DNA of 41,043 bases from an uncultured Bradyrhizobium sp. (lineage in GTDB: Bacteria > Pseudomonadota > Alphaproteobacteria > Rhizobiales > Xanthobacteraceae). This document shows positions 40,244-41,043 of this stretch, piece after piece; position 1 is the first letter of the stretch; every line of letters starts with the position of its first letter. The stretch covers positions 1-41,043 of the forward strand of contig NZ_CAKZHY010000103.1 of assembly GCF_936928535.1 (NCBI RefSeq), read 5' to 3'. Below the pieces are notes generated by a model. The model was not told the origin of the DNA, did not search any database, and saw only the letters and a program-made list of their open reading frames with translations. Made by a program: the position numbers and the translations under genes.

Positions 40244-40513
40244 GGAAGAACCCCGGTGATCCGGCCCGCAAACTATCCGATCGCGACGCAGAGAGGGTTA
40301 AGGACAGCTGACCAAATTCAGGTAAGCCTAACGCGTAAGGATCTCGCGCCGCTCAAATGCCGCGACGGCTACTAGCGAAATGTTAACGGCAGCCGCCCTT
40401 GTTCCATTCGCTCACGCCCGTTTGACCGCAGGTTGTGGAAAATTGGCCTGTCCCGCGGAACGACCGTCGCGGCACGACAATTAGCTCCCCGTCAATTCGA
40501 AGGGAGACCACTC

Positions 40514-40963
40514 ATGACAATCACAAAACTCCTCGGCGCGACGGCGATTGCAGCGACCATGATGACCGGCTCCGCGATGGCGCAGTCGGTCATAACCAAT
40601 CCCGAGCGCTGCGCGATGCCATCCACCGATCCTTCCTGCCAGAATCTCGGACGCCACGGATATCGTCATCACCGGGTGAGTTACCGACAGAGCAATGGCG
40701 ACTGGAATAACGACTGGAACAGGACTCACACCGGGTTCTGGCCGACCGACGTCGCAGGCGATGTCGCGGGCGCCGCGATCGGCACGGCGGGCGCGATCGC
40801 AACCGCCCCGTTCCGTGCCATGGACAACAGCTACGCCTACGACAACCGTGGCTGGGACAATCGCGGTTGGGACAACCGCACCTATGCCCAGCGCAACGGC
40901 TTCGTCTGCACGCCCGGCACCTGGTTCAAGGGCGAAGACGGCCGTCGGCATATCTGCCAGTAA
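40514..40963 (+). CDS. Secreted hypothetical protein (149 aa)
   Basis: The signal peptide MTITKLLGATAIAATMMTGSAMAQ starts at 40514 with GAAGGGAG upstream. The mature part has ERCAMPSTDPSCQNLGRHGY, a weak hydrophobic/Gly stretch (DVAGDVAGAAIGTAGAIATAPFRAM) that may be a membrane-associated helix or glycine-zipper, and a repeated DNRGWDNRGWDNR segment before a C-terminal CTPG...C pair. The function is unknown; likely periplasmic. It is divergent from the pair on the minus strand. Confidence 0.75.
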   Translation: MTITKLLGATAIAATMMTGSAMAQSVITNPERCAMPSTDPSCQNLGRHGYRHHRVSYRQSNGDWNNDWNRTHTGFWPTDVAGDVAGAAIGTAGAIATAPFRAMDNSYAYDNRGWDNRGWDNRTYAQRNGFVCTPGTWFKGEDGRRHICQ

Positions 40964-41043
40964 TCCTGATGAGGCAGCGGACAGGCGGGATCGTGCCCCG
41001 TCGCGTGGTGTAGCTGGCTGCGGGTCACCGCGTTCACCGGCAA

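Noticed and set aside
1..41043. CRISPR arrays, integrases, transposases.
   Set aside because: No regularly spaced repeats and no recombinase or transposase motifs were seen on either strand, although remnants suggest past mobility.

Overview
The window looks like chromosomal DNA of a Bradyrhizobium-type alphaproteobacterium (Nitrobacteraceae). This rests on the high GC, the coding style, small secreted proteins with typical bradyrhizobial signal peptides, a DUF3305/DUF3306-type formate dehydrogenase cluster and a TrmH/RlmB gene beside tRNA-Tyr. This is judgement from sequence reading; no database search was run. The window has two halves that meet at a tRNA-Gly(TCC) gene (26373-26446, minus strand). 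The left side, about 1-26372, is an accessory mosaic with gene fragments, long gene-poor stretches and uneven composition. The right side, 26447-41043, is dense and GC-rich and looks like core chromosome.

Left half, metabolic part. 1-2200 holds small or decayed genes: a possible zinc-binding protein with a coupled helical protein, a frameshifted secreted protein and a perfect 14-bp palindrome. A minus-strand AhpD-like protein follows (2205-2750). Then comes a complete formate dehydrogenase operon (3294-12207): small Tat-signal protein, FdhA (Mo/W-bis-MGD, Cys active site), FdhB (four [4Fe-4S] clusters), FdhC (cytochrome b), a 4Fe-4S/CoA-reductase-like accessory protein, DUF3305, DUF3306, a TorD-family chaperone and a 41-residue membrane peptide. 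Many of these genes overlap. After about 0.8 kb of decayed DNA comes an AraC regulator with a nitroreductase, a second AhpD-like protein and an FMN-dependent azoreductase (13034-16207), probably a detoxification or redox-stress unit.

Left half, defence-like part (16547-25621). It opens with the first 60 bases of a DUF2235 gene cut off at a junction, then a uracil-DNA-glycosylase-fold protein, an unknown protein with a HEPN-like R-x4-H motif, a tRNA 3'-half remnant and a HEAT-repeat gene broken into successive frames. The most interesting system follows: a 1357-residue protein with an XRE helix-turn-helix, a PD-(D/E)XK (Mrr-like) nuclease, a STAND/NACHT-like P-loop NTPase and a long helical-repeat C-terminus, followed by a 54-residue one-helix membrane protein and a RES-domain (NAD+-consuming toxin family) protein. 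I read this as a candidate Avs-like antiviral or toxin-antitoxin hybrid in which a STAND sensor is linked to two possible effectors, a nuclease and an NADase.

Right half. Beside tRNA-Gly is a compact independent transcription unit (26558-26760). It has a near-consensus promoter, a perfect Shine-Dalgarno in front of a 14-codon GTG ORF, alternative SD-pairing segments and a strong terminator, so it is a good candidate for a small-ORF RNA regulator. Then follow a hybrid histidine kinase divergent from a periplasmic binding protein, a YCII protein, a UvrD-like helicase, a quinone oxidoreductase, an LLM flavin oxidoreductase, PPK2, an HlyD-type adaptor abutting a 5'-truncated GNAT gene, a REP-like inverted-repeat cluster, tRNA-Tyr, RlmB/TrmH and three small secreted proteins.
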